From positions 1 to 40,833 of the forward strand of contig JAQZBD010000004.1 in the NCBI GenBank assembly GCA_029239235.1: a DNA stretch of 40,833 bases, written 5' to 3'. The translations under genes were made by a program, and so were the position numbers. The notes under the pieces are model-generated. The model was not told the origin of the DNA and did no database searches. It saw only the letters and a program-made list of their open reading frames with translations. The stretch is from Herbinix sp. (GTDB lineage Bacteria; Bacillota; Clostridia; Lachnospirales; Lachnospiraceae). Within the stretch, counting starts at the first letter, position 1. The number at the start of each line of letters is the position of its first letter. This document shows, piece after piece, positions 16,701 to 27,634 of this stretch.

Positions 16701-19700
16701 TTACAGACCGTCGCTGTAATCATCCTCAGAGATTCCTTTGAGATTAAATTCAGTTTCTGTCCAGTCACCATCGTTGTGAGAATTCTCACCATAACCTACA
16801 TGAGCATCATCAACGCCTGGGATACTATCTTCTCTTTGAAGGAGGTCATTCTTATGAGCATACTTTTCTTCGCTATAAACAATTTCTGCTATGCCGTCCT
16901 CTCCTTCATAAACACCATCTTCATCATACTCTTCTGCAAAATACTCATCATCACCAAAGGAATCATCAGAATATTCAAATTCATTATATTCGCCTAAATA
17001 AGCGCCGTCTCCTTCGATATCCTCAGAAAGCATATATTCTTCCTTTGTATCGGTATCCAGCTTCACAGAGCGATATCTCTTCATACCGGTACCAGCCGGA
17101 ATCAGCTTACCAATGATAACATTTTCCTTCAGACCGATTAATGGATCAACCTTACCCTTAATCGCTGCTTCCGTAAGAACCTTCGTGGTTTCCTGGAAGG
17201 AAGCTGCTGATAAGAAGGAATTGGTTGCAAGGGAAGCTTTTGTGATTCCAAGCATTACCTGCTTGCCATCTGCAGCCTCTAAACCTTCCGCTACCATTTT
17301 TTCATTCTCATCTTCATACTCTAAAATATCGATCAGAGTACCTGGTAAGAAAGCGGTATCACCATTTGTCTCAATACGCACCTTTTTAAGCATCTGACGT
17401 ACAATTACTTCGATATGCTTATCGTTGATCTCAACACCCTGCAGACGGTAAACTCTTTGTACTTCTTGAATCATATAATCCTGAACAGCACGAATTCCCT
17501 TAATCTTTAAGATATCATGAGGATTTACACTACCTTCTGTCAGCTCATCGCCGGCTTCAATAATGTCATTATCCACTACTTTTATTCTAGAACCATATGG
17601 AATTAAGTATGCCTTAGATTCCATTGTTTCATTATTTGTTACAATAACTTCACGTTTCTTCTTTGTATCTTTGATTGTGACTACGCCACCGAATTCTGCA
17701 ATAATTGCAAGACCCTTCGGCTTTCTAGCCTCGAAAAGTTCTTCGACACGAGGAAGACCCTGTGTGATATCATCACCCGCAACACCACCGGTATGGAACG
17801 TACGCATGGTAAGCTGTGTTCCCGGTTCACCGATGGACTGAGCAGCAATAATACCAACTGCTTCACCAACCTGTACTGCTTCACCAGTAGCCATGTTTGC
17901 ACCATAACACTTCGCGCATACACCGATGTGAGATTTACAAGATAAAACGTTACGTATTTTAATCTTATCTACACCTGTTGCCATGATTCTGGCAGCACGC
18001 TTTGGTGTAATCATATGATTTGCTTTTACTATCATTTCACCATCGGCATCGTAGATTGATTCGCAGGAATATCTTCCTGTGATTCTCTCTTCTAAGCCTT
18101 CGATTACTTCCTTACCATCTTCGAATGCCTTAATCCACATACCTGGGATTTCTTTACCTTCCTGGCAGTCAACCTCACGGATAATTAAATCCTGTGAAAC
18201 GTCTACCAGACGACGAGTCAAGTAACCGGAATCCGCAGTACGAAGAGCAGTATCAGAAAGACCTTTACGTGCACCATGCGCGGAGATGAAGTACTCCAAT
18301 ACGTCAAGACCTTCACGAAGGTTAGACTTAATTGGTAATTCAATCGTACGACCAGATGTATCCGCCATCAAACCACGCATACCTGCAAGCTGTTTAATCT
18401 GCTTATCGGAACCACGGGCACCGGAGTCGGACATCATCTTGATGTTATTGAACTTATCAAGGCTGCTTAACAGTTTTTCAGTTAAGATCTTATCTGCCTC
18501 TTTCCAGGTTTCAATAACGGTATTGTATCTTTCTTCTTCCGTCATTCTACCGCGTCTATATTCTTTTGCGATGTTCTCGATGGTCTCCTCAGCATCTGCA
18601 AGAATAGCCTGTTTCACTACCGGAACTTCCATGTCGGAAATTGATACGGTCATTGCAGCACGAGTAGAATATTTATAACCCAAGGATTTAACTGCATCGA
18701 GGATTTCAGCTGTCTTCGTAGATCCATGGATATTAATACACTTCTCAAGAATAGGCTTTAACTGCTTCTTACCAACTAAAAAGTTAATTTCAAGTGTTAA
18801 GAAATTTTCATCTACGGAACGATCAACAAAACCAAGATCCTGTGGGATAATTTCATTGAAAATGAAACGTCCCAGGGTTGATTCAATTGTTCTTTGCTCG
18901 ATTTCGCCATCCTTATTGATACCAGATCTTCTAACCTTGATCATCTCATGAAGAAGAATAGCACTATTCTCATAAGCAAGGATTGCTTCATTCAAGCTCT
19001 TAAAGCAAGGGCGAGGTTTATTTGGCATCTCTCTTTCAATTGTCAAGTAGTAGATACCAAGAACCATATCCTGAGATGGTACGGTTACCGGTGCACCATC
19101 GGAAGGCTTCAAAAGGTTGTTCGGTGAAAGCAGTAAGAAGCGGCATTCTGCCTGAGCCTCTACGGACAGTGGTAAATGCACAGCCATCTGATCACCATCA
19201 AAGTCAGCGTTGTAAGCGGTACAAACCAGTGGATGAAGCTTAATTGCTTTACCTTCTACCAATACCGGTTCGAAAGCCTGAATACCAAGTCTATGAAGGG
19301 TAGGGGCACGGTTTAACATAACCGGATGTTCTTTAATAACTTCCTCAAGAACGTCCCAAACCTCTGTCTGAAGTCTTTCCACCATTTTCTTAGCGGATTT
19401 GATATTATGAGCGGTTCCTTTTGCTACCAACTCTTTCATTACGAAAGGTTTAAATAACTCGATTGCCATTTCTTTTGGCAGACCGCACTGATATAGCTTA
19501 AGTTCAGGTCCAACTACGATAACGGAACGTCCAGAGTAGTCAACACGCTTACCAAGTAAGTTCTGACGGAAACGACCTTGTTTACCCTTTAACATATCGG
19601 AGAGGGATTTAAGAGCACGGTTACCAGGTCCGGTTACCGGTCTTCCTCTTCTACCATTATCAATCAAAGCATCAACAGCTTCCTGAAGCATTCTCTTCTC

Positions 19701-20570
19701 ATTACGAACGATAATGTCCGGAGCACCAAGCTCAAGAAGTCTCTTCAAACGATTGTTACGGTTGATAATTCTTCTGTATAAATCATTCATATCAGAGGTA
19801 GCAAAACGTCCACCATCCAACTGAACCATTGGTCTAAGATCCGGAGGGATAACAGGAATTACGCCTAAGATCATCCATTCCGGCTTGTTACCGGACTCAC
19901 GGAAGGCTTCTACAACTTCAAGACGCTTAATGATTCTGGCACGTTTCTGGCCGGTAGAATCTTTCAGTCCTCTCTTTAATTCCTTAGATTCTTTCTCAAG
20001 GTCAATTGCCTGCAATAATTCCTGGATCGCTTCAGCACCCATACCTAAACGGAAGCTGTTATATCCATACTTTTCAATTGCTTCTTGTCTTTCCTTTTCA
20101 TTCAGAACCTGTTTGTACTGTAAATCTGTCGTTCCCTTATCGATTACGATATAGGACGCAAAATACAATACTTTTTCCAAGGTTCTTGGAGAAAGATCCA
20201 GAATCAGACCCATACGGCTTGGTATTCCCTTGAAATACCAAATATGGGATACAGGTGCTGCCAGTTCAATATGACCCATACGCTCACGACGAACGCTGGC
20301 TTTTGTTACCTCAACGCCACATCGGTCACAAACAACGCCCTTATATCTAATTTTCTTATATTTACCACAATGACACTCCCAGTCCTTACTGGGTCCAAAG
20401 ATTCTCTCACAGAACAAACCATCCTTTTCCGGTTTTAACGTTCTATAGTTAATAGTCTCTGGCTTTCTTACTTCTCCCTTTGACCATTCTCTGATTTTTT
20501 CAGGTGAAGCTAAACCAATTTTTATCGCATCATAGGTTATCTCTTGAATATTGCTTATTACTTCAGACAT
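16701..20570 (-). CDS. rpoC: DNA-directed RNA polymerase beta' subunit
   Basis: The protein has 1289 residues from ATG 20570 ([20 protein letters not shown]), preceded by AAGGGAG; the in-frame extension to 20597 lacks a ribosome site. The N-terminal zinc site has [20 protein letters not shown], the catalytic Mg loop is [13 protein letters not shown], and the second zinc site has [13 protein letters not shown]. The bridge-helix/trigger-loop region ([28 protein letters not shown] in segments) is intact. Past the normal end (about residue 1175), a tail of about 110 residues is strongly acidic with many Asp, Glu and Tyr and no obvious fold. It follows rpoB by 75 nt and ends with a strong terminator. 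The tail is longer than in typical Clostridia, to my knowledge. Confidence 0.98.
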   Translation of the reverse strand: MSEVISNIQEITYDAIKIGLASPEKIREWSKGEVRKPETINYRTLKPEKDGLFCERIFGPSKDWECHCGKYKKIRYKGVVCDRCGVEVTKASVRRERMGHIELAAPVSHIWYFKGIPSRMGLILDLSPRTLEKVLYFASYIVIDKGTTDLQYKQVLNEKERQEAIEKYGYNSFRLGMGAEAIQELLQAIDLEKESKELKRGLKDSTGQKRARIIKRLEVVEAFRESGNKPEWMILGVIPVIPPDLRPMVQLDGGRFATSDMNDLYRRIINRNNRLKRLLELGAPDIIVRNEKRMLQEAVDALIDNGRRGRPVTGPGNRALKSLSDMLKGKQGRFRQNLLGKRVDYSGRSVIVVGPELKLYQCGLPKEMAIELFKPFVMKELVAKGTAHNIKSAKKMVERLQTEVWDVLEEVIKEHPVMLNRAPTLHRLGIQAFEPVLVEGKAIKLHPLVCTAYNADFDGDQMAVHLPLSVEAQAECRFLLLSPNNLLKPSDGAPVTVPSQDMVLGIYYLTIEREMPNKPRPCFKSLNEAILAYENSAILLHEMIKVRRSGINKDGEIEQRTIESTLGRFIFNEIIPQDLGFVDRSVDENFLTLEINFLVGKKQLKPILEKCINIHGSTKTAEILDAVKSLGYKYSTRAAMTVSISDMEVPVVKQAILADAEETIENIAKEYRRGRMTEEERYNTVIETWKEADKILTEKLLSSLDKFNNIKMMSDSGARGSDKQIKQLAGMRGLMADTSGRTIELPIKSNLREGLDVLEYFISAHGARKGLSDTALRTADSGYLTRRLVDVSQDLIIREVDCQEGKEIPGMWIKAFEDGKEVIEGLEERITGRYSCESIYDADGEMIVKANHMITPKRAARIMATGVDKIKIRNVLSCKSHIGVCAKCYGANMATGEAVQVGEAVGIIAAQSIGEPGTQLTMRTFHTGGVAGDDITQGLPRVEELFEARKPKGLAIIAEFGGVVTIKDTKKKREVIVTNNETMESKAYLIPYGSRIKVVDNDIIEAGDELTEGSVNPHDILKIKGIRAVQDYMIQEVQRVYRLQGVEINDKHIEVIVRQMLKKVRIETNGDTAFLPGTLIDILEYEDENEKMVAEGLEAADGKQVMLGITKASLATNSFLSAASFQETTKVLTEAAIKGKVDPLIGLKENVIIGKLIPAGTGMKRYRSVKLDTDTKEEYMLSEDIEGDGAYLGEYNEFEYSDDSFGDDEYFAEEYDEDGVYEGEDGIAEIVYSEEKYAHKNDLLQREDSIPGVDDAHVGYGENSHNDGDWTETEFNLKGISEDDYSDGL

Positions 20571-20645
20571 CCTTTGGCTCTCCCTTCGTTTGATCATGTT
20601 TATGCAGAATAGAATTTCGAATACTTATCATGAATCAACTTTAAG

Positions 20646-23600
20646 TTATAAAGCTTCTCCACATGCTTTGCAGCGATCGCTTCCTTCCGGTACAATTGCG
20701 CCACAGTTGGGGCAAGTGTCTTCTTCCGGTTCAAACTCCTCAGCTGATCCTAAGTCTTCCTCTTCTTCATAAACTCCATCTTCCAGTATATCTTCGGATT
20801 CATCTTCATAAATTTCGAAAACATCAGAATCGATATCTTCCACATTTCCTTGGGTGAAACCGGCTTCTTCATAGCCTTCATCATATCTGAAATTGTTGTT
20901 ATCACCTTCGATTAATGGTGTCAGGTCAGAATCACCGTAGTCAATGCTTTCTGTCATCTTCACTTCATTACCGCTCTCATCGAGAACTGTAACATCAAGA
21001 GCCAAGGATTGAAGCTCTTTTAAAAGAACCTTAAAGGATTCAGGAATACCAGGTTCCGAAATATTTTCACCCTTAATGATTGCTTCATAAGTCTTAACAC
21101 GACCGGTAACATCATCCGATTTTACGGTCAATATTTCTTGTAAGAGATATGCAGCACCATAAGCCTCCAGTGCCCAAACCTCCATCTCACCAAATCTCTG
21201 TCCACCGAATTGTGCTTTACCACCCAAAGGCTGCTGTGTTACCAATGAGTAAGGTCCTGTGGAACGAGCATGGATTTTATCATCTACCAAGTGGTGAAGC
21301 TTTAAGTAGTGCATGAAACCAACAGTAACGGAACCGTCAAAGTATTCACCGCTTCTACCGTCACGAAGTCTTACCTTACCGTCACGATTAATCGGAACAC
21401 CCTTCCAATTCTCTCTGTTCTCCGGATGCTTCTCAAGATAATCCATGAGTTCAGGATCTAAGGTATCTTTATACTTTGCTTCAAATTCTTCCCAGCTGGA
21501 ATTTGCGTATACATTTGCTATATCCAGGGTATCCATAATATCAAACTCGTTTGCTCCATCAAATACCGGTGTTGAAATGTCCACACCAAGAACTTTTGCA
21601 GCTAAGGACAAGTGAATTTCAAGTACCTGTCCGATATTCATACGGGAAGGTACACCCAGAGGGTTCAGAACGATATCAAGGGCTCTTCCGTTTGGAAGGA
21701 ATGGCATATCTTCAACCGGTAATACGCGGGAAACAACACCCTTGTTACCATGACGACCAGCCATCTTATCACCAACCTGAATCTTTCTCTTCTGCGCGAT
21801 ATAAACAACCACTGTCTGATTTACACCAGGTGATAATTCGTCACCATTTTCTCTTGTGAATACTTTTGCATCAACAATGATACCATATTCACCATGAGGA
21901 ACACGAAGAGAGGTATCACGAACTTCTCTTGCCTTCTCACCAAAGATTGCTCTAAGAAGTCTTTCTTCTGCAGTAAGCTCAGTTTCACCCTTTGGTGTTA
22001 CCTTACCAACTAAGATATCTCCGGCACGAACCTCAGCACCGATACGGATAATACCTCTTTCATCCAGATCTTTTAATGCATCATCACCAACGCCAGGAAC
22101 GTCTCTTGTAATTTCTTCCGGTCCTAACTTCGTATCACGGGATTCTGCCTCATATTCTTCAATATGCACGGAAGTATATACATCTTCCTGCACCAGTCTT
22201 TCACTCAATAATACAGCATCCTCGTAGTTATAACCTTCCCAGGTCATAAATCCGATCAAAGGATTCTTACCAAGTGCTAATTCACCCTTAGAAGTAGAAG
22301 GACCGTCTGCGATTACCTGACCAGCTGTAATTCTATCCCCACGGGATACAATTGGTCTCTGGTTAATACAGGTTCCCTGGTTACTTCTTGAGAACTTAAT
22401 CAAACGGTAAGAAGTCTTTGTATTGTCATCATTTTTAACAACAACTTCTTTTGCTGTAACCTTATCAACAACACCGGCTTTCTTTGCAACTACGCAAACT
22501 CCGGAGTCAATTGCAGCCTTTGCTTCAATACCTGTTCCAACAGCCGGAGCTTCTGTGATTAACAACGGAACCGCCTGACGCTGCATGTTGGCACCCATGA
22601 GGGCACGGTTAGCATCGTCGTTCTCAAGGAAAGGAATTAATGCTGTAGCTACGGAGAATACCATCTTCGGAGATACGTCCATCAAGTCAATCTTGTGTTT
22701 CTCGTACTGGGAAGTCTCCTCTTTATAACGACCGGAGATACTGTTATGGATAAAGAATCCATTTTCATCGATCTCTTCATTTGCCTGTGCAACAATATAT
22801 TTATCTTCTTCATCTGCTGTCAGATAAACAACATCATCAATTACTCTTGGGTTCATCGGATCTGTTCTATCACATTTACGATAAGGAGCCTCAATAAATC
22901 CATATTCATTAATTCTTGCATAAGTAGCAAGGGAGTTGATCAGACCGATGTTAGGACCTTCTGGAGTCTCGATTGGACACATTCTACCATAATGAGAATA
23001 GTGAACATCTCGAACCTCGAAACCGGCTCTATCACGGGACAGACCACCAGGACCAAGTGCGGATAAACGTCTCTTATGTGTTAACTCACCAAGAGGATTG
23101 TGCTGATCCATGAACTGGGACAGCTGGGAGCTTCCGAAGAACTCCTTCACCGCTGCGGTAACCGGCTTAATATTAATTAAGGACTGAGGGCTGATGCCTT
23201 CTAAATCCTGAGTTGTCATTCTTTCACGAACAACACGTTCCATTCTGGATAAACCGATACGATACTGGTTCTGTAATAACTCACCAACCGCTCTGATTCT
23301 TCTGTTACCTAAGTGGTCGATATCATCGTTATTGCCAATGCCATATTCCAAATGGATGTTATAGTTAATAGAAGCAATGATGTCTTCCTTCGTAATATGC
23401 TTTGGAATCAGCTCATTGATATTCTTCTTAATTGCTTCTTTAATATCTTCTTTATTTGTATTGTCTGCCAGGATATTTTTCAGAACCGGATAGTATACAT
23501 CTTCATTAATACCAAGCTCTCTTCTATCGATATCCACATAGTAGGACAGGTCAACCATCATATTGGAAAGAACTTTTACATTACGTTCTTCCGCTTGTAC

Positions 23601-24611
23601 CATAACAAATGGCACTGCCACGTTTTGAATCTGTCTGGCAATCTTATCAGTCACCTGAGTACCTGCAGCTGCAATAATCTCTCCGGTAGACTCATCAACA
23701 ACATCCTCAGCAAGTACAAAGCCAACGATTCTGTTGCGCATATGAAGCTTCTTATTAAATTTATATCTTCCTACCTTTGCAAGGTCATATCTTCTTGCAT
23801 CAAAGAACATACTATTTAATAAGGACTCTGCATTCTCAACTGCTAAAGGCTCACCTGGACGAAGCTTTTTGTACAGCTCTAATAAACCGTCCTGATAGCT
23901 GCCGGTCGGATCCTTTGACGTACTTGGATCTTTTGCTAAGGAAGCAAGAATCTTTGGTTCTTCGCCAAACAACTGCTTGATTTCTTCATTGGTACCATAA
24001 CCTAATGCTCTTACAAAGGTAGTAATCGGAACCTTTCTGTTACGGTCAACACGTACGTAGAAAACATCGTTGGAATCAGTTTCGTACTCCAACCACGCAC
24101 CTCTATTTGGAATAACGGTAGAGGAGAATAATCTCTTACCGATTTTGTCATGATCTATTGCATAATAAATACCAGGGGAACGTACTAACTGACTTACAAT
24201 AACTCTCTCTGCACCATTAATAACAAAGGTACCGGTTTCGGTCATTAACGGAAGATCTCCCATGAAAATGTCATGCTCGTTGATTTCGTTATTCTCTTTG
24301 TTATGGAGTCTTACTTTAACCTTCAAAGGAGCTGCATAGGTAGCATCTCTTTCTTTACATTCTTCTATTGTATATTTGATGTCATCTTCACATAATGTAA
24401 AGTCTACGAATTCCAAACTCAAATGTCCACTGTAATCAGCTATTGGAGAAATATCATCAAATACTTCTTTGAGTCCCTCGTCTAAAAACCACTGATAGGA
24501 ATCCTTCTGTACTTCAATGAGATTGGGCATCTCCAGGACTTCCTTCTGTTTGGAGTAACTCATTCTAACGTTATTACCAACCTTAATTGGATGCATTCTG
24601 TTCTTGTCCAT
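20646..24611 (-). CDS. rpoB: DNA-directed RNA polymerase beta subunit with C-terminal zinc ribbon
   Basis: The protein has 1321 residues from ATG 24611 ([20 protein letters not shown]), behind AAGGGGTGA; the frame continues to 24653 without a ribosome site. The rifampicin region reads [20 protein letters not shown] followed by [10 protein letters not shown], with the usual susceptible-type Asp, His and Ser residues. The core ends near [16 protein letters not shown]; after it come about 115 residues that are highly acidic ([19 protein letters not shown]) and then a four-cysteine zinc ribbon, Cys1300, Cys1303, Cys1314 and Cys1317 (CPNCG...CKACG). A ribbon here is not part of the standard beta subunit. 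It is co-transcribed with rpoC from the promoter at 24874-24902. Confidence 0.98.
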   Translation of the reverse strand: MDKNRMHPIKVGNNVRMSYSKQKEVLEMPNLIEVQKDSYQWFLDEGLKEVFDDISPIADYSGHLSLEFVDFTLCEDDIKYTIEECKERDATYAAPLKVKVRLHNKENNEINEHDIFMGDLPLMTETGTFVINGAERVIVSQLVRSPGIYYAIDHDKIGKRLFSSTVIPNRGAWLEYETDSNDVFYVRVDRNRKVPITTFVRALGYGTNEEIKQLFGEEPKILASLAKDPSTSKDPTGSYQDGLLELYKKLRPGEPLAVENAESLLNSMFFDARRYDLAKVGRYKFNKKLHMRNRIVGFVLAEDVVDESTGEIIAAAGTQVTDKIARQIQNVAVPFVMVQAEERNVKVLSNMMVDLSYYVDIDRRELGINEDVYYPVLKNILADNTNKEDIKEAIKKNINELIPKHITKEDIIASINYNIHLEYGIGNNDDIDHLGNRRIRAVGELLQNQYRIGLSRMERVVRERMTTQDLEGISPQSLINIKPVTAAVKEFFGSSQLSQFMDQHNPLGELTHKRRLSALGPGGLSRDRAGFEVRDVHYSHYGRMCPIETPEGPNIGLINSLATYARINEYGFIEAPYRKCDRTDPMNPRVIDDVVYLTADEEDKYIVAQANEEIDENGFFIHNSISGRYKEETSQYEKHKIDLMDVSPKMVFSVATALIPFLENDDANRALMGANMQRQAVPLLITEAPAVGTGIEAKAAIDSGVCVVAKKAGVVDKVTAKEVVVKNDDNTKTSYRLIKFSRSNQGTCINQRPIVSRGDRITAGQVIADGPSTSKGELALGKNPLIGFMTWEGYNYEDAVLLSERLVQEDVYTSVHIEEYEAESRDTKLGPEEITRDVPGVGDDALKDLDERGIIRIGAEVRAGDILVGKVTPKGETELTAEERLLRAIFGEKAREVRDTSLRVPHGEYGIIVDAKVFTRENGDELSPGVNQTVVVYIAQKRKIQVGDKMAGRHGNKGVVSRVLPVEDMPFLPNGRALDIVLNPLGVPSRMNIGQVLEIHLSLAAKVLGVDISTPVFDGANEFDIMDTLDIANVYANSSWEEFEAKYKDTLDPELMDYLEKHPENRENWKGVPINRDGKVRLRDGRSGEYFDGSVTVGFMHYLKLHHLVDDKIHARSTGPYSLVTQQPLGGKAQFGGQRFGEMEVWALEAYGAAYLLQEILTVKSDDVTGRVKTYEAIIKGENISEPGIPESFKVLLKELQSLALDVTVLDESGNEVKMTESIDYGDSDLTPLIEGDNNNFRYDEGYEEAGFTQGNVEDIDSDVFEIYEDESEDILEDGVYEEEEDLGSAEEFEPEEDTCPNCGAIVPEGSDRCKACGEAL

Positions 24612-24868
24612 TGACGTTTTCACCCCTTGAAATTTTATAAGTTTAATTCTCATACAAGATGAATCAGCATATCAACTCATCTTATTCTTACAAATAAATA
24701 GAAAACCATGATTCCATTTGTGAAAATGGATTTGTCCGAATGGATTTTCCTATGCCAGAAATCGCCTTGGTAATCAATTCATTTATAAGGAATAAAAAAC
24801 TCTTTTCTTTTAGAAACATATATGCTATAATATATATGTAATAGGCATACAGCACCACAATAGTGCAT
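24612..24868 (-). promoter_or_regulatory. rpoBC 5' leader
   Basis: A leader of about 255 nt between the predicted start and the rpoB ATG. It includes short inverted repeats, for example TCCAT/ATGGA around 24713-24731 and GCAC/GTGC around 24852-24866. I do not recognise a known leader family. No coding frame is supported. Confidence 0.45.
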
Positions 24869-24925
24869 CTTTCATACTATCATACTTTTATACAACTGTC
24901 AACTCAATTTTTATTGAGTTTTTTT
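24823..24925 (+). ncRNA. Candidate antisense transcript opposite the rpoB promoter and leader
   Basis: On the plus strand an extended -10, TGCTATAAT (24823-24831), is followed about 70 nt later by AACTCAA-N6-TTGAGTT and seven T (24901-24926), a textbook intrinsic terminator. No plus-strand gene precedes that terminator. The unit would make an RNA of about 85 nt complementary to the rpoBC start region. There is no good -35 box. It is a hypothesis only. Confidence 0.35.
24874..24902 (-). promoter_or_regulatory. rpoBC promoter
   Basis: Minus strand: -35 TTGACA (24897-24902), 17-nt spacer, -10 TAGTAT (24874-24879). It separates rpoBC transcription from rplJL, which lies 2.6 kb upstream with plus-strand genes between. 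Confidence 0.8.
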
Positions 24926-25078
24926 GTTTTATTGAAACAATATGCACAATTGCGAAAACTAGAAGATATATGTAGTATTGGTATATTATTTTAAATTCTT
25001 CATTATCTTAGGAAAAACTTTCATTCTATGTTGAATTTTTATTATATTATTCTCATTTTTGAACTTTTTGCTAAAGGA

Positions 25079-25108
25079 TTACATATTTCTATTAAAATAT
25101 TGTATAAT
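25079..25108 (+). promoter_or_regulatory. Promoter of the AnfO-like gene pair
   Basis: Plus strand: -35 TTACAT (25079-25084), 18-nt spacer, -10 TATAAT (25103-25108). It yields a leader of about 190 nt that contains a terminator-like hairpin. Confidence 0.65.
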
Positions 25109-25175
25109 CTGAAATATTGACTTCCTTAGCTGCCAGTTTTATGATTTATAGTAAATTCTTACTTTTTATAAATAG

Positions 25176-25234
25176 AGCCATATTTAATTGTTTCCCAAAA
25201 TTCAATGGTGAAGACGGTTAAATATGGTTTTTTA
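25176..25234 (+). terminator. Leader terminator/attenuator ahead of the AnfO-like gene
   Basis: CCATATTTAA (25178-25187) pairs perfectly with TTAAATATGG (25218-25227), followed by TTTTTTATTTATT. It sits between the promoter at 25079-25108 and the ATG at 25306, so it must be read through for expression. An upstream hairpin (ATTTATAGTAA with TTAC...TATAAAT, about 25144-25173) could compete or sense a signal. I recognise no named riboswitch. Confidence 0.7.
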
Positions 25235-25305
25235 TTTATTATGGATATATTAAGGATTTCGCACTATGAACGCAGTAAATAAACTGAAAAGGTAGGTGTC
25301 AAATT

Positions 25306-25935
25306 ATGAGAATAGCAGTCTGTACAGATGAAGCTGGTCAGACATCCCAGATATGGGAGGGCTCTGCAGTAAGAATCTATTCAAAGAAAAATAATCTATG
25401 GTGTATTGACGAGGAACTGCCTTATACGGTAGCAACTACTATCTCTTTAACTGAGGCAAAAGAAAGTTTCTCTGTATTGCTGCACAAAATAAGGGATTGC
25501 AAAGTTTTTGTAGCTGTTGAGGTATCCGGCCAGTTTTATTATCAACTAGAATTCAGGCACATGAATTCCTATAACGCTACAGGTGAGCCTGCCCAGTATC
25601 TGGATTCCATTCTGGCAGCCGAGATTACCGAGCAAAATCTTGCTTCCAGGAAAAAAGCGGAAGCACTTTCGGATCCTACAAAACCTCAGCCAACAGAACA
25701 AGAAGGGGTCTATTATATTAACCTATCAAAAGCAATGGCTGATAGCCCGTGCTTGACTTCCAAAAGTATATTACTTCCAATTCTGGCAGAAAGGAATTTC
25801 AAAGAAATAATTATAGAATGTCAGCATATTCCAAGGTGGTTTGAAGCCGACTTAAAGGCGCAAGGATTTTTACACAGCATAACCGCCCAAGCAGAGAATA
25901 AAATGACCGTGACTATAACAACCGGCATGACTTAA
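25306..25935 (+). CDS. AnfO-like (Fe-only nitrogenase accessory) family protein
   Basis: The protein has 209 residues. The N-terminus MRIAVCTDEAGQTSQIWEGSAVRIYSKKNN, then a segment with LHKIRDCKVFVAVEVSGQFYYQLE, matches the AnfO family pattern (a beta-strand-rich domain with a central DCKVxVxxEVxG motif). AnfO was named for its link to the iron-only nitrogenase and its exact role is unresolved; Clostridia carry homologues also without that enzyme. No nitrogenase gene is in this window. The first 115 residues hold the recognisable domain; a linker and a second alpha/beta part (ADSPCLTSKSILLPILAERNFKEIIIECQHIP) follow. It is co-oriented with the next gene 35 nt later, behind an attenuator-like leader. 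It lies inside the ribosomal-RNA polymerase gene cluster, on the opposite strand. Confidence 0.75.
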   Translation: MRIAVCTDEAGQTSQIWEGSAVRIYSKKNNLWCIDEELPYTVATTISLTEAKESFSVLLHKIRDCKVFVAVEVSGQFYYQLEFRHMNSYNATGEPAQYLDSILAAEITEQNLASRKKAEALSDPTKPQPTEQEGVYYINLSKAMADSPCLTSKSILLPILAERNFKEIIIECQHIPRWFEADLKAQGFLHSITAQAENKMTVTITTGMT

Positions 25936-25970
25936 CCTATAAACCATTAAAAAGAAAGTGAAGTGATGAT

Positions 25971-26960
25971 ATGGATTACTATGTAACAAAATACGGAGAA
26001 CTAAAGGACGTTCAATCCCCTGTATTTTATGAAGACGGTTCTTTGAAGGAATGTTCCTTGAATTTTCTTCTTTGCTTATCTACTCCTTATGGAATATTAG
26101 TGCCTCAATATACAATTAATTACAGGAAGAGAAACAACATATCTTGTTCCTTTTATCGTAGTGGCACTCTTAAGAAGCTGGCACTTGAGGATCAAACCGA
26201 GATACCTACTCCTGTCGGTGCTCTGCCTGCCGAACTAGTTACCTTTTACCCAAATGGAAGTATCAAGCGATTATTTCCCTTAAACGGTCAGCTTTCTGGT
26301 TACTGGGATGAAGCTGACGAATATAAGCTGGCCACTAAAATTCCCTTGAGCTTAAGTATAGGAGATATAAATGCTGCTTTGCTTACCATCGGCTTTTACG
26401 AGAATGGTGTTATTAAAAGCTTAACCCTTTGGCCAAATGAAGAAATAGAGGCACGAACTCCTCTTGGTAAAATAAAGGCACGAATCGGTGTCTCATTTTA
26501 TCCCAACGGAAATCTGAAATCATTGGAGCCTGCCCGTCCCACAAAAATATTTACTCCCATCGGCAGCTTCCTTGCCTTTGATAATAATGCTTGTGGAATC
26601 AGCGGTGATACTAATTCATTAACCTTTACCGAGGACGGCATTCTTTGTGCCTTTGCCACCTCCAATCATACAATTGAAGTGATTGATTTAGAGAAAAATG
26701 CCCACCGTTATACCCCACAACAGTTTCTTGATCCAGAAGATGGAGAGCTTTTCGCTCAGCCTGTAAAAATCTCCTTCTTTCAAAACCAGATTATAATCAA
26801 TGATAAGGAATCTTATGATATTGCCTCCAGCGAATTTGTAATTAAGCCCTTTTTGCAGCTCCCCATCAGCCAATGCTGTAATTGTTCTACCTGTGGAGCA
26901 AATTGTAAATCATTATATTCTCACAGCAAAATTATAAGCTCAGACGATATTACCGACTGA
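25971..26960 (+). CDS. Repeat protein (FYxNGxLKxL repeats) with C-terminal cysteine cluster, function unknown
   Basis: The protein has 329 residues and no signal peptide or membrane helix. A motif FY-x-x-G-x-L/I-K-x-L recurs at about residues 19, 61, 92, 142, 176 and 219, often preceded by a TP-h-G motif (TPYG 38, TPVG 80, TPLG 163, TPIG 195). The pattern recalls MORN/YwqK-type beta-hairpin repeats. The C-terminus carries five cysteines in eleven residues (302, 303, 305, 308, 312; CCNCSTCGANC), which could bind zinc or an iron-sulfur cluster. It follows the AnfO-like gene by 35 nt, so the two are probably one operon. I do not recognise a named family and assign no function. The ribosome site is weak. 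Confidence 0.75.
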   Translation: MDYYVTKYGELKDVQSPVFYEDGSLKECSLNFLLCLSTPYGILVPQYTINYRKRNNISCSFYRSGTLKKLALEDQTEIPTPVGALPAELVTFYPNGSIKRLFPLNGQLSGYWDEADEYKLATKIPLSLSIGDINAALLTIGFYENGVIKSLTLWPNEEIEARTPLGKIKARIGVSFYPNGNLKSLEPARPTKIFTPIGSFLAFDNNACGISGDTNSLTFTEDGILCAFATSNHTIEVIDLEKNAHRYTPQQFLDPEDGELFAQPVKISFFQNQIIINDKESYDIASSEFVIKPFLQLPISQCCNCSTCGANCKSLYSHSKIISSDDITD

Positions 26961-27187
26961 GGTTTCCATTTATAAACTTAAAATATTCTTGTAGTAAAAA
27001 GTATAACATTTCTGCTATAGGATGCAGTAAAGAATCTTGAAGTTTACGCCGCAATCCATTAATATCCTCTCCAACCATCCTCGCGGATGATGGTATTCTC
27101 AAGTACATCTAAAACAAAAAAAGCATTCAGAACATATCCCATGTTATAAGGACACATTCTTAAATGCAAGTGACTACGTATGTCATG
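26961..27187. other. Intergenic region between the repeat-protein gene and rplL
   Basis: About 230 nt of AT-rich sequence between convergent genes. One short inverted repeat (ACCATC...GATGGT, about 27073-27093) without a T-run is the only structure I see; no gene. Confidence 0.5.
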
Positions 27188-27216
27188 AAAAAAATCCGCT
27201 CTCACGAGCGGATTTT
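27188..27216. terminator. rplJL terminator
   Basis: AAAATCCGCTC (27191-27201) pairs with GAGCGGATTTT (27206-27216) around a TCAC loop, with a T-run on the minus strand. It lies 13 nt after the rplL stop. Confidence 0.95.
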
Positions 27217-27228
27217 CTATAGCATAAC

Positions 27229-27588
27229 TTATTTTAAAGTTACTTTAGCGCCTTCTGCTTCTAATTTAGCCTTAAGATCATCAGCTTCTGCCTTGTTAGC
27301 GCCTTCCTTAACAACCTTAGGAGCACCATCAACAAGATCCTTAGCTTCTTTTAAGCCTAAGCCAGTTACTTCACGTACAACCTTGATAACCTTAACTTTG
27401 TTAGGGCCAGCTTCAGTTAACTCTACGTTGAATTCTGTTTTCTCTTCTTCAACTGCTGCAGGACCAGCTGCTACTACAACACCTGCTGCTGCGGATACAC
27501 CGAATTCTTCTTCACATGCTTTTACTAATTCATTTAATTCTAATACGGTAAGGCCTTTAATTGCCTCGATAAAATCTTGAGTTGTCAT
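27229..27588 (-). CDS. rplL: 50S ribosomal protein L7/L12
   Basis: The protein has 119 residues. The N-terminal dimerisation helices ([30 protein letters not shown]) lead to an Ala/Val/Gly-rich hinge ([18 protein letters not shown]) and the globular C-terminal domain [20 protein letters not shown]...[17 protein letters not shown]. It forms the L7/L12 stalk that recruits translation factors. It follows rplJ by 46 nt, behind GGAGG. Unlike the standard arrangement, rpoB does not follow directly; a terminator and two opposite-strand genes intervene. Confidence 0.98.
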   Translation of the reverse strand: MTTQDFIEAIKGLTVLELNELVKACEEEFGVSAAAGVVVAAGPAAVEEEKTEFNVELTEAGPNKVKVIKVVREVTGLGLKEAKDLVDGAPKVVKEGANKAEADDLKAKLEAEGAKVTLK

Positions 27589-27634
27589 TTAAATTTACCT
27601 CCATTGATATATTTTTTTCAAATTGTCTTCTTAA

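Noticed and set aside
23313..23819. Plus-strand frame of 168 codons inside rpoB
   Set aside because: It is antisense to a conserved region of rpoB, with no ribosome site or recognisable domain; a shadow of strong codon bias.
27073..27093. Terminator for the repeat-protein gene
   Set aside because: The inverted repeat has a short stem and no T-run on the plus strand, so I do not call it a terminator.
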